A stretch of 50,045 nucleotides of DNA, from positions 1 to 50,045 of the forward strand of contig CAZLFA010000023.1 in the NCBI GenBank assembly GCA_964558665.1. The letters run 5' to 3'. Position numbers and translations under genes: made by a program. Source of the stretch: CAZLFA01 sp964558665 (GTDB lineage Bacteria > Desulfobacterota > Syntrophia > Syntrophales > PHBD01). Below the pieces are notes generated by a model, which had not been told where the DNA came from, searched no databases, and saw only the letters and a program-made list of their open reading frames with translations. This document shows, piece by piece, positions 44,198 to 50,045 of the stretch (position 1 is the first letter of the stretch; each line of letters starts with the position of its first letter).

Positions 44198-45706
44198 ATG
44201 ACCCAATCCTTTCAGAACTATTTCGAGATACTTGACCACCATAAGCGTGTCCGTGGCGACAAGATAGCCATCTATTTCCAGCATGAGGAAATATCCTACA
44301 AGACCCTATATGAAAATATCTGTCGTCTGGGGAATGTCCTGAAAAAGCTGGGCTTAAAACCGCAGGAGAGGATCGTAATCGCCCTTCCTGATTGTCCCGA
44401 CACCTTCTACAGTTTCTTTGGCAGCATGAAGTGCGGCTGCTGGGCCGTGCTCATCAGCCCCGAACTGTCAAAAGACGACTACGAATACATACTTAATGAC
44501 GCCGGGGCATCAGCACTGATCACGGTCGGGAGCTCTGAGGCGGCCGCGGCAAGAGCGGAATCACTAAGACACACCCTCCTTGCGGACGACAGGACATATC
44601 GTGAGCTGTTCCGGGAAGCGTCTACAGAACTGGAACAATTTCCTGTAAAACCGGAAGATATAACCTTCATGCTCTACACCTCCGGCAGCACCGGCAAACC
44701 CAAGGGAGTACCGCACCGGCACAGCGACATGCTCTACTGTGCCGAGAGCTATGCCGGTCCGGTCCTCGGCATGAACGAAAATGACAGGATATTCTCCGCC
44801 AGCAAACTGCCGTTTGCCTACGGTTTGGGCAATAGTCTGATCTTCCCTCTACGCTTCGGTTCCTCTATTGTCCTATTCCCGGGGAAATCCGCTCCCACCG
44901 ACATATTCCGCATAGTTCATGAGTACAGGCCGTCACTCTTTTTCGCCGTCCCGACACTGTACAATATGATGCTGAAAACAATGGATGAGAGCGTCTCCTT
45001 TGCATCGGTCCGCCTGTGCGTGTCAGCTGGGGAAGCTCTGCCGGCTTCCATTTATCACGGCTGGAAGAAATTGACGGGTCTGGAGATCATCGACGGCATC
45101 GGATCCACGGAAGCCCTGCACATATTCATCTCGAACATACCGGGAAAAGTAGAGCCGGGTTCTTCAGGATTTATCGTTCATCCCTACGAAGCCAGGATCG
45201 TCGATGACGAAGGACAGCCGGTGCCTTCAGGGCAGGAGGGATCGCTCCTGATCAAGGGAGGAAGTTCGGCCCCGTTCTACTGGAACCTGCCGGACAAAAC
45301 GGCAGATACAATGCTTGAGAATGGATGGCTTAAAACGGGGGACATATACATTGAGGAAGGCAGGCGCTACACCTATCAGGGGCGCTCGGACGACATGTTC
45401 AAGGTGGGCGCCAGCTGGGTGTCTCCAGTAAAGGTTGAGGAAGCGCTCAGGGAGCATCCCGCAGTCCTGGAATGCGCCGTCACTTGGCGCAAGCTGGAGA
45501 GCCTGGTGAAACCATTGGCATATATTGTTCTCAAACCTGGATTCTCCGGTGACACGAAGTTGAGCCGTGAAATACGCGCCTTCATTCTGGAAAGGCTGCC
45601 CGAATACATGTGCCCGGTGCAGTTTGAATACACGGATGAGATACCAAAAACTAGAACTGGAAAAGTGCAGAGATATGTTTTAAGAAGTAAGGAAAACAGC
45701 CAATAA
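44198..45706 (+). CDS. Acyl-adenylating ligase of the benzoate-CoA ligase family
   Basis: A 502-residue ANL-superfamily enzyme. MLYTSGSTGKPKGVPHRH (near residue 158) is the ATP/phosphate loop, GIGSTEALHIFISN the adenine-binding A5-type motif, LKTGDIYIEEGRRYTYQGRSDDMFKVGASWVSPVKVEEAL the hinge and A8 region, and IPKTRTGKVQRYVL contains the catalytic C-terminal lysine. Sequence flavour is that of aromatic-acid CoA ligases. The gene is 13 bases before an acyl carrier protein gene, so the adenylated acid may be passed to the carrier protein and not to CoA; that is inference. Substrate unknown. Confidence 0.85.
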   Translation: MTQSFQNYFEILDHHKRVRGDKIAIYFQHEEISYKTLYENICRLGNVLKKLGLKPQERIVIALPDCPDTFYSFFGSMKCGCWAVLISPELSKDDYEYILNDAGASALITVGSSEAAAARAESLRHTLLADDRTYRELFREASTELEQFPVKPEDITFMLYTSGSTGKPKGVPHRHSDMLYCAESYAGPVLGMNENDRIFSASKLPFAYGLGNSLIFPLRFGSSIVLFPGKSAPTDIFRIVHEYRPSLFFAVPTLYNMMLKTMDESVSFASVRLCVSAGEALPASIYHGWKKLTGLEIIDGIGSTEALHIFISNIPGKVEPGSSGFIVHPYEARIVDDEGQPVPSGQEGSLLIKGGSSAPFYWNLPDKTADTMLENGWLKTGDIYIEEGRRYTYQGRSDDMFKVGASWVSPVKVEEALREHPAVLECAVTWRKLESLVKPLAYIVLKPGFSGDTKLSREIRAFILERLPEYMCPVQFEYTDEIPKTRTGKVQRYVLRSKENSQ

Positions 45707-45719
45707 TAAAGGAGGCGTT

Positions 45720-45959
45720 ATGACAGTAACAGCGGCAGACATTATTGAAATCATGAAAGAGGTGGGGGTTGATGCGGAAATTGTAAAGAAACTGAAGAAC
45801 GATGTTCCCCTGCTCGCCCAGGGACTCGATTCCATCGATCTGCCGGCAATTGCCGCCGCAGCGGAAAAAAAGTTCAAGATTGATCTTTCCGATGCCGATG
45901 CGACGATTCTAAAAACGATCAACGATTTTGTCGCTTTCGTGAATACAAAGCTGAAATAG
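45720..45959 (+). CDS. Acyl carrier protein
   Basis: A 79-residue helical protein with QGLDSIDLPAIAAAAEKKFKIDLSDAD; the serine in LDSID (residue ~39) is the phosphopantetheine attachment site. It is distinct from a housekeeping AcpP, which normally reads DSLDxVE and sits in a fatty-acid synthesis cluster. A GGAGG sequence at 45712-45716 precedes the ATG. Its position right after an acyl-adenylating ligase suggests a dedicated carrier for one acyl group. Confidence 0.85.
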   Translation: MTVTAADIIEIMKEVGVDAEIVKKLKNDVPLLAQGLDSIDLPAIAAAAEKKFKIDLSDADATILKTINDFVAFVNTKLK

Positions 45960-46036
45960 TTTCGATCAGGAAAGCATGCCGGATACGCCAGGGGAGCAGA
46001 CCATGATTAGCGGGTTTTTTCTGTCCTGAACGTTTT

Positions 46037-47062
46037 TCAGCCCTGCAGCTCCTGCCAGTCCCTCCGGACAAGTTCGAGGAGTTGCCTGGACTTCTCCGAA
46101 TGGAGATGCGGGGAGTCAAAGCTTGGCGGCTGCAGGATCTTCTGCATCAGCATCCCGTCGGCATCGAACCAGCGTGGAACACAACCGCCGAAGAAATAGC
46201 CCTTTTCCCTGAGTATCTCGACGGCCTCTCCGACCCAGGGTTCGCTGAGGTTGAGAAAGAACTGAAAAACGAGGGTTTCCTGTTCCCGGCCTTCCATCTC
46301 CAGGGCGGTCACAACGGTCTTAAAATCTTCGCCGGCGCTTACCACGTTGAACCGGCCCACACCGGCGTGTTTAAAGAAACGTTTTGTCAGGCTGCTCCTC
46401 CTGCCGCCCGGGAGCTTCCCCGATGACGGTGTGTGCGTCCTCGTAATTTCCACGCCGCTGAACACAAACTCCATGGCCTGCCGGTACCGCTCCGGTATAA
46501 AGACCTCGTGCGGTCGGTCGGAAAATGATTTGAACATGATCAGGCATGACACTCTTCCGGAAGCGCTTTGTGATTTTTCATAAGCCGCTGCCGGCATAAG
46601 GTCCATTTCCATGGCCACATTTCTCATTCCCACCAGCGCCGAAAATTTCTGCGTCGCAGTGATATGACACACGGCCTCGCCAAACATGCCGTCCGGACGG
46701 GTGATTGCCGTGAGAGTTTCGGCGGCGAACATGTTGATCTTATAGGCTGCAAAGGTGATGCGGTAATCGGGCAGGATGATGCACTGGCCGATTTCGTAAA
46801 GGTTCTGATAGTGTGGAGAGCTCCTGTAGAGCGCCCCATGGCCGATGATATCCCCCCTGGGAGTGCGGGCCACCACAGAATAGATGTTGCCGTTTTCGTT
46901 TTCGGCGATGATGCGCTCAGGGTAATAATAGGTTTCAACAGGGTAGGAGGAACCGTATTCGGCATGAAAGAGATGGGCGATGCCCCTGGCATCGTCAGGA
47001 GTAAAGCGGTCAACGACGAAAGGCTGCCCCGGTTTAACAACTATATCGGAATCTATTCTCAT
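46037..47062 (-). CDS. GNAT-like acyltransferase-type protein
   Basis: A protein of about 341 residues. The N-terminal ~160 residues look like a GNAT acyltransferase fold: VVDRFTPDDARGIAHLFHAEYGSSYP, then ARTPRGDIIGHGALYRSSPHYQNLYEIGQCIILPDYRITFAAYKI, which runs like the central strands and pyrophosphate-loop region, though a clear Q/RxxGxG/A loop is not evident. The C-terminal ~170 residues match nothing I recognise. ATG at 47062 is chosen because AGGAGG/GGGAG precede it; ATG at 47083 is an alternative. It faces the ligase/carrier genes tail-to-tail, so a role in transferring the carrier-bound acyl group is only a guess. Confidence 0.6.
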   Translation of the reverse strand: MRIDSDIVVKPGQPFVVDRFTPDDARGIAHLFHAEYGSSYPVETYYYPERIIAENENGNIYSVVARTPRGDIIGHGALYRSSPHYQNLYEIGQCIILPDYRITFAAYKINMFAAETLTAITRPDGMFGEAVCHITATQKFSALVGMRNVAMEMDLMPAAAYEKSQSASGRVSCLIMFKSFSDRPHEVFIPERYRQAMEFVFSGVEITRTHTPSSGKLPGGRRSSLTKRFFKHAGVGRFNVVSAGEDFKTVVTALEMEGREQETLVFQFFLNLSEPWVGEAVEILREKGYFFGGCVPRWFDADGMLMQKILQPPSFDSPHLHSEKSRQLLELVRRDWQELQG

Positions 47063-47102
47063 CCGCTCCCTTCCTCCTGACATGATATTCGCTCTGCTGA
47101 AT

Positions 47103-47132
47103 CATATACAGGATGCGCCTCAGATGAGTCAA
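47103..47132 (-). promoter_or_regulatory. Possible promoter of the GNAT-like gene
   Basis: Reading on the minus strand, TTGACT (47132-47127) and TATATG (47108-47103) are 18 bases apart, about 40 bases before the chosen start. Confidence 0.4.
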
Positions 47133-47247
47133 CAGTTATCAGCCTTACAATGATTTGGATGGAGATGACATGTTTGATCATGTGTTTCAAGTCCGATTTT
47201 TTTAAATTGCAGGGGGTTGGAAGGATGTCTTGCCGCATAATTTCAGA

Positions 47248-47275
47248 TTGATAGTTTTTGTATTTTTTTGATAAT
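47248..47275 (+). promoter_or_regulatory. Possible promoter of the orphan antitoxin-like gene
   Basis: TTGATA (47248-47253) and GATAAT (47270-47275) with a 16-base spacer lie in an AT-rich stretch. The rest of the 310-base gap between 47063 and 47372 holds no gene that I can support, apart from the promoter above on the other strand. Confidence 0.4.
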
Positions 47276-47372
47276 AAATTATTTCATGAAAAGAGAATCA
47301 CAATGAGCGCGGAAGAGAAGAGAAACGAACAAGAGTATCGATTCGAGAATAATCACCATTTATACCTCAAGA

Positions 47373-47756
47373 ATGATATCAGCCCCGTTATGCAAGATTT
47401 TAGGTTGTAATCAATACTTCATTCCGATATCGTTAAACGGGCACATCGAAGAAAACGAAGAGTTCAAGATGAAACCGGCAGCAAGGAAGAAAGCGGCACA
47501 AAAGACACGAACCTTGCTCAGTGCTATGCTTCTACAGGAGTTGCGTCACGCGAGGAATCTAAGCCAGGAACAACTGGCTCAAACGTTATCTGTAAAACAG
47601 GCTGCGGTGTCGAAACTTGAGAAACGCACAGACATGTATATAAGCACATTGAGAAACTTCATAAAGGCGATGGGCGGCGACTTGGAGATCATCGCCAAAT
47701 TTCCCGATGGTTCTGTTCAAATCAGTCAATTTGAAGATATCAACGCAAAAACTTAA
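47373..47756 (+). CDS. HigA-like XRE-family antitoxin, orphan
   Basis: The C-terminal ~95 residues are an XRE helix-turn-helix protein of the HigA kind: LLQELRHARNLSQEQLAQTLSVKQAAVSKLEKRTDMYISTLRNFIKAMGGDLEIIAKFPDGSVQISQF is typical of antitoxins paired with RelE/Gp49-type toxins. No toxin gene is found upstream, where the partner normally lies. The start is unclear: ATG at 47469 (95 residues) or at 47373 (127 residues); the sequence just before 47469 (EENEEFKM) resembles the N-terminus of homologues, so truth may lie between. It ends before a hairpin. Confidence 0.7.
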   Translation: MISAPLCKILGCNQYFIPISLNGHIEENEEFKMKPAARKKAAQKTRTLLSAMLLQELRHARNLSQEQLAQTLSVKQAAVSKLEKRTDMYISTLRNFIKAMGGDLEIIAKFPDGSVQISQFEDINAKT

Positions 47757-47780
47757 AGAGAAAATCCCTCTATTTCGGAA

Positions 47781-47801
47781 TGAAAGGCCCATGTCCTTTC
47801 A
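47781..47801 (+). terminator. Probable terminator of the orphan antitoxin gene
   Basis: TGAAAGG-CCCATGT-CCTTTCA is a perfect 7-base stem followed by GTTTAATTATT. The T-tract is interrupted, so strength is uncertain. It could also act for genes from the other side. Confidence 0.5.
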
Positions 47802-47898
47802 GTTTAATTATTATTAATATTGGGCATTTATAGCTTCCTGAAACCAAACATGGCAATTTTCTGTCAAAATGCCAGAGTACATTCAGATATCATTGTCC

Positions 47899-48204
47899 TT
47901 ACGTTAACTTTGATTTGTTTGGAACCAGCTTTATTTGTAGTTTACACCCAACAGCAGCAGCATATCGACGTAAAGTAGCAATAGACGGTGAGTGCCTTTT
48001 GCTTCCGCCACCTGCTTCAAGCCTGGCAACAGCAGGCGTTTTGGTTCCCATTCGTACGGCAATCTCTGCTTGAGTAAGGCCAGCACGTTTCCTAGCTTTG
48101 AGAAATTCGTCAATAAGAGCAAATTCATCTTCCAGAGAATCATATTCCGCTTTGAATTTTGGATTTTTCATCCAGTCAGCGATCATCTCATCATGTGTTT
48201 TCAT
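47899..48204 (-). CDS. higA: HigA-family antitoxin (XRE helix-turn-helix)
   Basis: A 101-residue protein. The first ~35 residues form the toxin-binding lead (MKTHDEMIADWMKNPKFKAEYDSLEDEFALIDEFLKARK) and the rest an XRE domain, AGLTQAEIAVRMGTKTPAVARLEAGGG, with SPSIATLRRYAAAVGCKLQIKLVP at the end, which is the standard HigA/HTH_37-type layout. Its start overlaps the upstream RelE-like toxin frame by 14 bases, in the toxin-first order of higBA operons. The gene appears intact. It would neutralise the toxin and repress the shared promoter. Confidence 0.88.
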   Translation of the reverse strand: MKTHDEMIADWMKNPKFKAEYDSLEDEFALIDEFLKARKRAGLTQAEIAVRMGTKTPAVARLEAGGGSKRHSPSIATLRRYAAAVGCKLQIKLVPNKSKLT

Positions 48205-48523
48205 TTTGTACCTCCCACAACCTTTTCCTGGCTGTCTCTATTTCGTGAAGGGGTGTCTTGTCAGTCTTTTTAATAAAAGAGTGAAGAACAACTATTTTCC
48301 TATTTTTAACCGTGCAAAAGAAGGCACGTCCTATACCCTCTTTACCTATTGCACGAACTTCAAATAACTTGTCACCTAAAGAACGGGTCATAGGCATTTT
48401 AAGGTTAGGACCATATATTTTCATTCTTTCTGTAATACATGCATAGTAAGCACGAATACCGACCGGCCATGCATCAATGGCCAGACGAACTTTTTCATTA
48501 TAATACTCAATGGTCTATTGCAT
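48191..48523 (-). pseudogene. higB: HigB/RelE-like (Gp49-type) toxin with a stop at codon 3
   Basis: Reading from ATG at 48523 gives Met-Gln-stop (TAG at 48517-48515) and then an uninterrupted toxin frame beginning TIEYYNEKVRLAIDAWPVG and continuing through RAYYACITERM, MPMTRSLGDKLFEVRAIGKEGIGRAFFCTV to VVLHSFIKKTDKTPLHEIETARKRL, typical of RelE/Gp49 toxins. The whole normal length is present. Either the gene is inactivated by the amber codon, or translation starts at a non-ATG codon such as ATT at 48511; the next ATG (48424) would remove the first ~30 residues. No clear ribosome site is seen at any of these. Confidence 0.7.
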
Positions 48524-48530
48524 GGGAAGG

Positions 48531-48559
48531 ATATTAACATATATGTTAATACTAGTCGA
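48531..48559 (-). promoter_or_regulatory. higBA promoter with palindromic operator
   Basis: On the minus strand TCGACT (48559-48554) and TAATAT (48536-48531) are 17 bases apart. A perfect 20-base palindrome, TATTAACATATATGTTAATA (48532-48551), fills the spacer and -10, the right place for HigA autorepression. Transcription would start close to the ATG at 48523, leaving almost no leader. Confidence 0.65.
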
Positions 48560-48607
48560 AAGAAAAAAGGCTCACAAAACCAGCCCAAAACAGTTTAAGG
48601 GAATAAA

Positions 48608-48617
48608 GGGGACGGTT
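48608..48617 (+). repeat. Left inverted flank of the RAYT element
   Basis: GGGGACGGTT here is the exact inverse of AACCGTCCCC at 49359-49368, and similar T/A-rich bases follow inward. It bounds the transposase gene on the left. Confidence 0.6.
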
Positions 48618-48659
48618 CTATTTATTGACAAACGCGCAAATATTTGTTAATCATTATTC

Positions 48660-49355
48660 ATGCCAAGGATCGCACGCATAGCTCCGACAGGATATGTTTA
48701 TCACGTCCTAACAAGAGGGAATAACAGGCAGGACATATTTCTCGAAAATGCCGACTTTGTCAGGTATCGAGAAGTGTTGGGCTACTACAAAGAAAAATAC
48801 TCTTTTCTTCTGTATCATTATGTTCTGATGTCGAACCATGTCCATCTTGTTTTAGAGACAGCAGCAACTGGTTTTCTATCCGATATCATGAAAGGTATCA
48901 ACCTCAGCTACGCTCAGTACTACAAGAAACGATACGGTCACATCGGTCATTTCTGGCAAGACAGGTATAAAAGCATCATGATATCTAAAGATGAGTATTT
49001 GCTTGCCTGTGGAAGTTATGTTGAGCTGAATCCAGTAAGAGCAGAGATGGTGAAGACTCCTGGTGATTACCGTTGGAGCAGTTATAGTTTCTATGCTTTT
49101 TCAAAGAGTGATCTCTTAGTGGATGTACAGCCTGTTTATCATGGATTATCAAAGGATGAGAATGAGCGAAGAAGGCTGTATAGGTCATTTGTCAGAGAGA
49201 TGTTGCGGGATAAAGATTGCATGCGGGGAGAGATGACAGGTCGTCGTATTTATGGGAGCGGCAGCTTTAAAAACAATATCAGAGACACCTATGAAATTGA
49301 CGCTGAGATAAAACCGAAAGGCAGGCCACGTAAGGCGCCTGATATCATTAAATAG
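48660..49355 (+). CDS. REP-associated tyrosine transposase (Y1/IS200-like, RAYT)
   Basis: A 231-residue HUH-type transposase. MPRIARIAPTGYVYHVLTRGNNRQDIF is the family's N-terminus, YVLMSNHVHLVLET supplies the metal-binding HxH pair, and GYVELNPVRA-like SYVELNPVRAEMVKTPGDYRWSSY contains the catalytic tyrosine region. The length fits the RAYT group. Ends of the element are marked by GGGGACGGTT/AACCGTCCCC inverted repeats. The frame is complete, so the copy may be active. It lies between the higBA pair and the selenoprotein-like gene. Confidence 0.9.
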   Translation: MPRIARIAPTGYVYHVLTRGNNRQDIFLENADFVRYREVLGYYKEKYSFLLYHYVLMSNHVHLVLETAATGFLSDIMKGINLSYAQYYKKRYGHIGHFWQDRYKSIMISKDEYLLACGSYVELNPVRAEMVKTPGDYRWSSYSFYAFSKSDLLVDVQPVYHGLSKDENERRRLYRSFVREMLRDKDCMRGEMTGRRIYGSGSFKNNIRDTYEIDAEIKPKGRPRKAPDIIK

Positions 49356-49358
49356 TAC

Positions 49359-49368
49359 AACCGTCCCC
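49359..49368 (+). repeat. Right inverted flank of the RAYT element
   Basis: AACCGTCCCC is the inverse of the left flank at 48608-48617 and begins three bases after the transposase stop. Confidence 0.6.
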
Positions 49369-49413
49369 TAATTTATCATTTTGAATAAAGACTTTTAACG
49401 TGAGGAATCTGCA

Positions 49414-49869
49414 GTGGCCAGAGTCGAGTTAGACACCAAAGCGCCGAATTTTACATTACCCGATTTAAATGGGAACAGTGTATCGCTTTCAGATTTCCTG
49501 GATAAAAAAAATGTGTTGGTGGTTTTCAATCGTGGATTTTCCTGACCATTCTGCCAAAGGCATATGACGCAGTTGCGTCAGGATTATCAACGTTTCGTTG
49601 AAGTTGCTGCGGAAATAATTGTTGTCGGGCCAGAAAACGCCGAATCCTTCCGGAAATATTGGATGAAAGAAAGTTTACCTTTTATCGGTTTGCCCGATCC
49701 GGAACATGGGGTTTTAAAACTGTATGGACAAGAAGTGAATTTGTTTAAGTTAGGCAGAATGCCTGCTCAGATGCTTATAGATACAGCCGGCACGCTTCGC
49801 TACGTGCACTATGGGCATTCGATGATGGATATTCCTTCAAATGATGAGATAATAAGTCTGATGAAATAA
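49414..49869 (+). CDS. Peroxiredoxin/AhpC-TSA-like selenoprotein (in-frame TGA as Sec44)
   Basis: From GTG at 49414 (AGGA at 49403-49406 before it) a frame of 151 codons runs to TAA at 49869, broken only by TGA at 49543-49545 (codon 44). The N-terminal part, KAPNFTLPDLNGNSVSLSDFL and VLVVFNRGFS, is a thioredoxin-fold redoxin; the TGA stands exactly where relatives have the catalytic cysteine, giving U-P-F-C, and the frame continues QRHMTQLRQDY...IIVVGPEN...GLPDPEHGVLKLYG...MPAQMLIDTAGTLRYVHYG to the end. Selenocysteine insertion there is the best reading; the function would be thiol-dependent peroxide or disulfide reduction. A pseudogene is the alternative. Confidence 0.8.
49565..49580 (+). 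promoter_or_regulatory. Candidate bacterial SECIS hairpin
   Basis: Within the coding sequence, TGACGC-AGTT-GCGTCA forms a six-pair stem with a four-base loop whose second base is G. The loop starts 26 bases after the TGA, inside the 16-37 base window and with the early loop G described for bacterial SECIS elements. Confidence 0.65.
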
Positions 49870-50045
49870 TTCCATCCGTCAATTGATTGGTCTTCAAGGC
49901 ATCTTTGCCGGCCCCCGAATTCGAGGATGTTGCTCTATTTCAAATACGCCTTCACATTGGTTGATCATGTCGGAGTAATGAATACCGGTGGAAGAACTAA
50001 ACCGCTGCGCGGTAGCAACCCCTTACCATCCCTCAGGCATACGAT
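49870..50045. other. Window end, no gene assigned
   Basis: The final 176 bases contain no frame I can support on either strand. A short minus-strand frame of about 42 codons is open but has no recognisable motif and is interrupted near 50015. Confidence 0.3.

Noticed and set aside
47303..47410. Short plus-strand frame of 35 codons (MSAEEKRNEQEYRF...) before the orphan antitoxin
   Set aside because: No ribosome site or recognisable motif; it does not resemble a HigB toxin.
1..50045. CRISPR array, rRNA, tRNA or prophage
   Set aside because: No spaced direct repeats, cloverleaf-like or ribosomal sequences, or phage structural genes were recognised.

Overview
The window reads as a chromosomal segment of a Gram-negative, anaerobic-type bacterium. 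A syntrophic or sulfate-reducer-like member of the former Deltaproteobacteria (Desulfobacterota, Syntrophia-like) is the best guess. The grounds are a complete dcw cluster with a meso-diaminopimelate-type MurE, an FtsI carrying a PASTA domain, a fatty-acid beta-oxidation operon under a TetR regulator, polyferredoxin and DUF362 proteins, and a probable selenoprotein. The taxonomic call is inference; no rRNA or tRNA gene was seen.

Layout. 1-8034: a surface-glycan locus with two methyltransferases, two polyprenyl-phosphate-type family 2 glycosyltransferases, a GtrA flippase-like protein and two tandem paralogous membrane proteins that look like bacterial TMTC-type glycosyltransferases with C-terminal TPRs. 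8279-14676: tetR, acyl-CoA dehydrogenase, fused 3-hydroxyacyl-CoA dehydrogenase/enoyl-CoA hydratase and thiolase, closed by a strong terminator. 15055-16486: ruvX and mltG. 16759-33912: the dcw cluster (mraZ, rsmH, ftsL, ftsI, murE, murF, mraY, murD, ftsW, murG, murC, murB, ftsQ, ftsA, ftsZ) behind a near-consensus promoter with three GTGGNG MraZ boxes; ddl is absent from its usual place. 34099-44003: a radical SAM protein, two diguanylate cyclases, a MinD-like ATPase, a DMT transporter, pgi (minus strand), a Tat-exported DUF362 protein and a membrane polyferredoxin. 44198-47062: an acyl-adenylating ligase, an acyl carrier protein and a convergent GNAT-like protein. 47373-49869: accessory DNA with an orphan HigA-like antitoxin, a HigBA pair whose toxin has a stop at codon 3, a Y1/RAYT transposase with inverted flanks, and a thioredoxin-fold gene with an in-frame TGA at its catalytic cysteine position.

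The most notable non-textbook signals are: (1) the in-frame TGA at 49543-49545 in a UxxC context with a SECIS-like hairpin; (2) two copies, 21 kb apart, of a ~172-bp full-length imperfect palindrome whose arms show compensatory base changes, plus one copy of an unrelated 180-bp palindromic element; (3) an FtsZ whose tail carries three copies of the C-terminal partner-binding peptide; (4) the TMTC-like protein-glycosylation locus.
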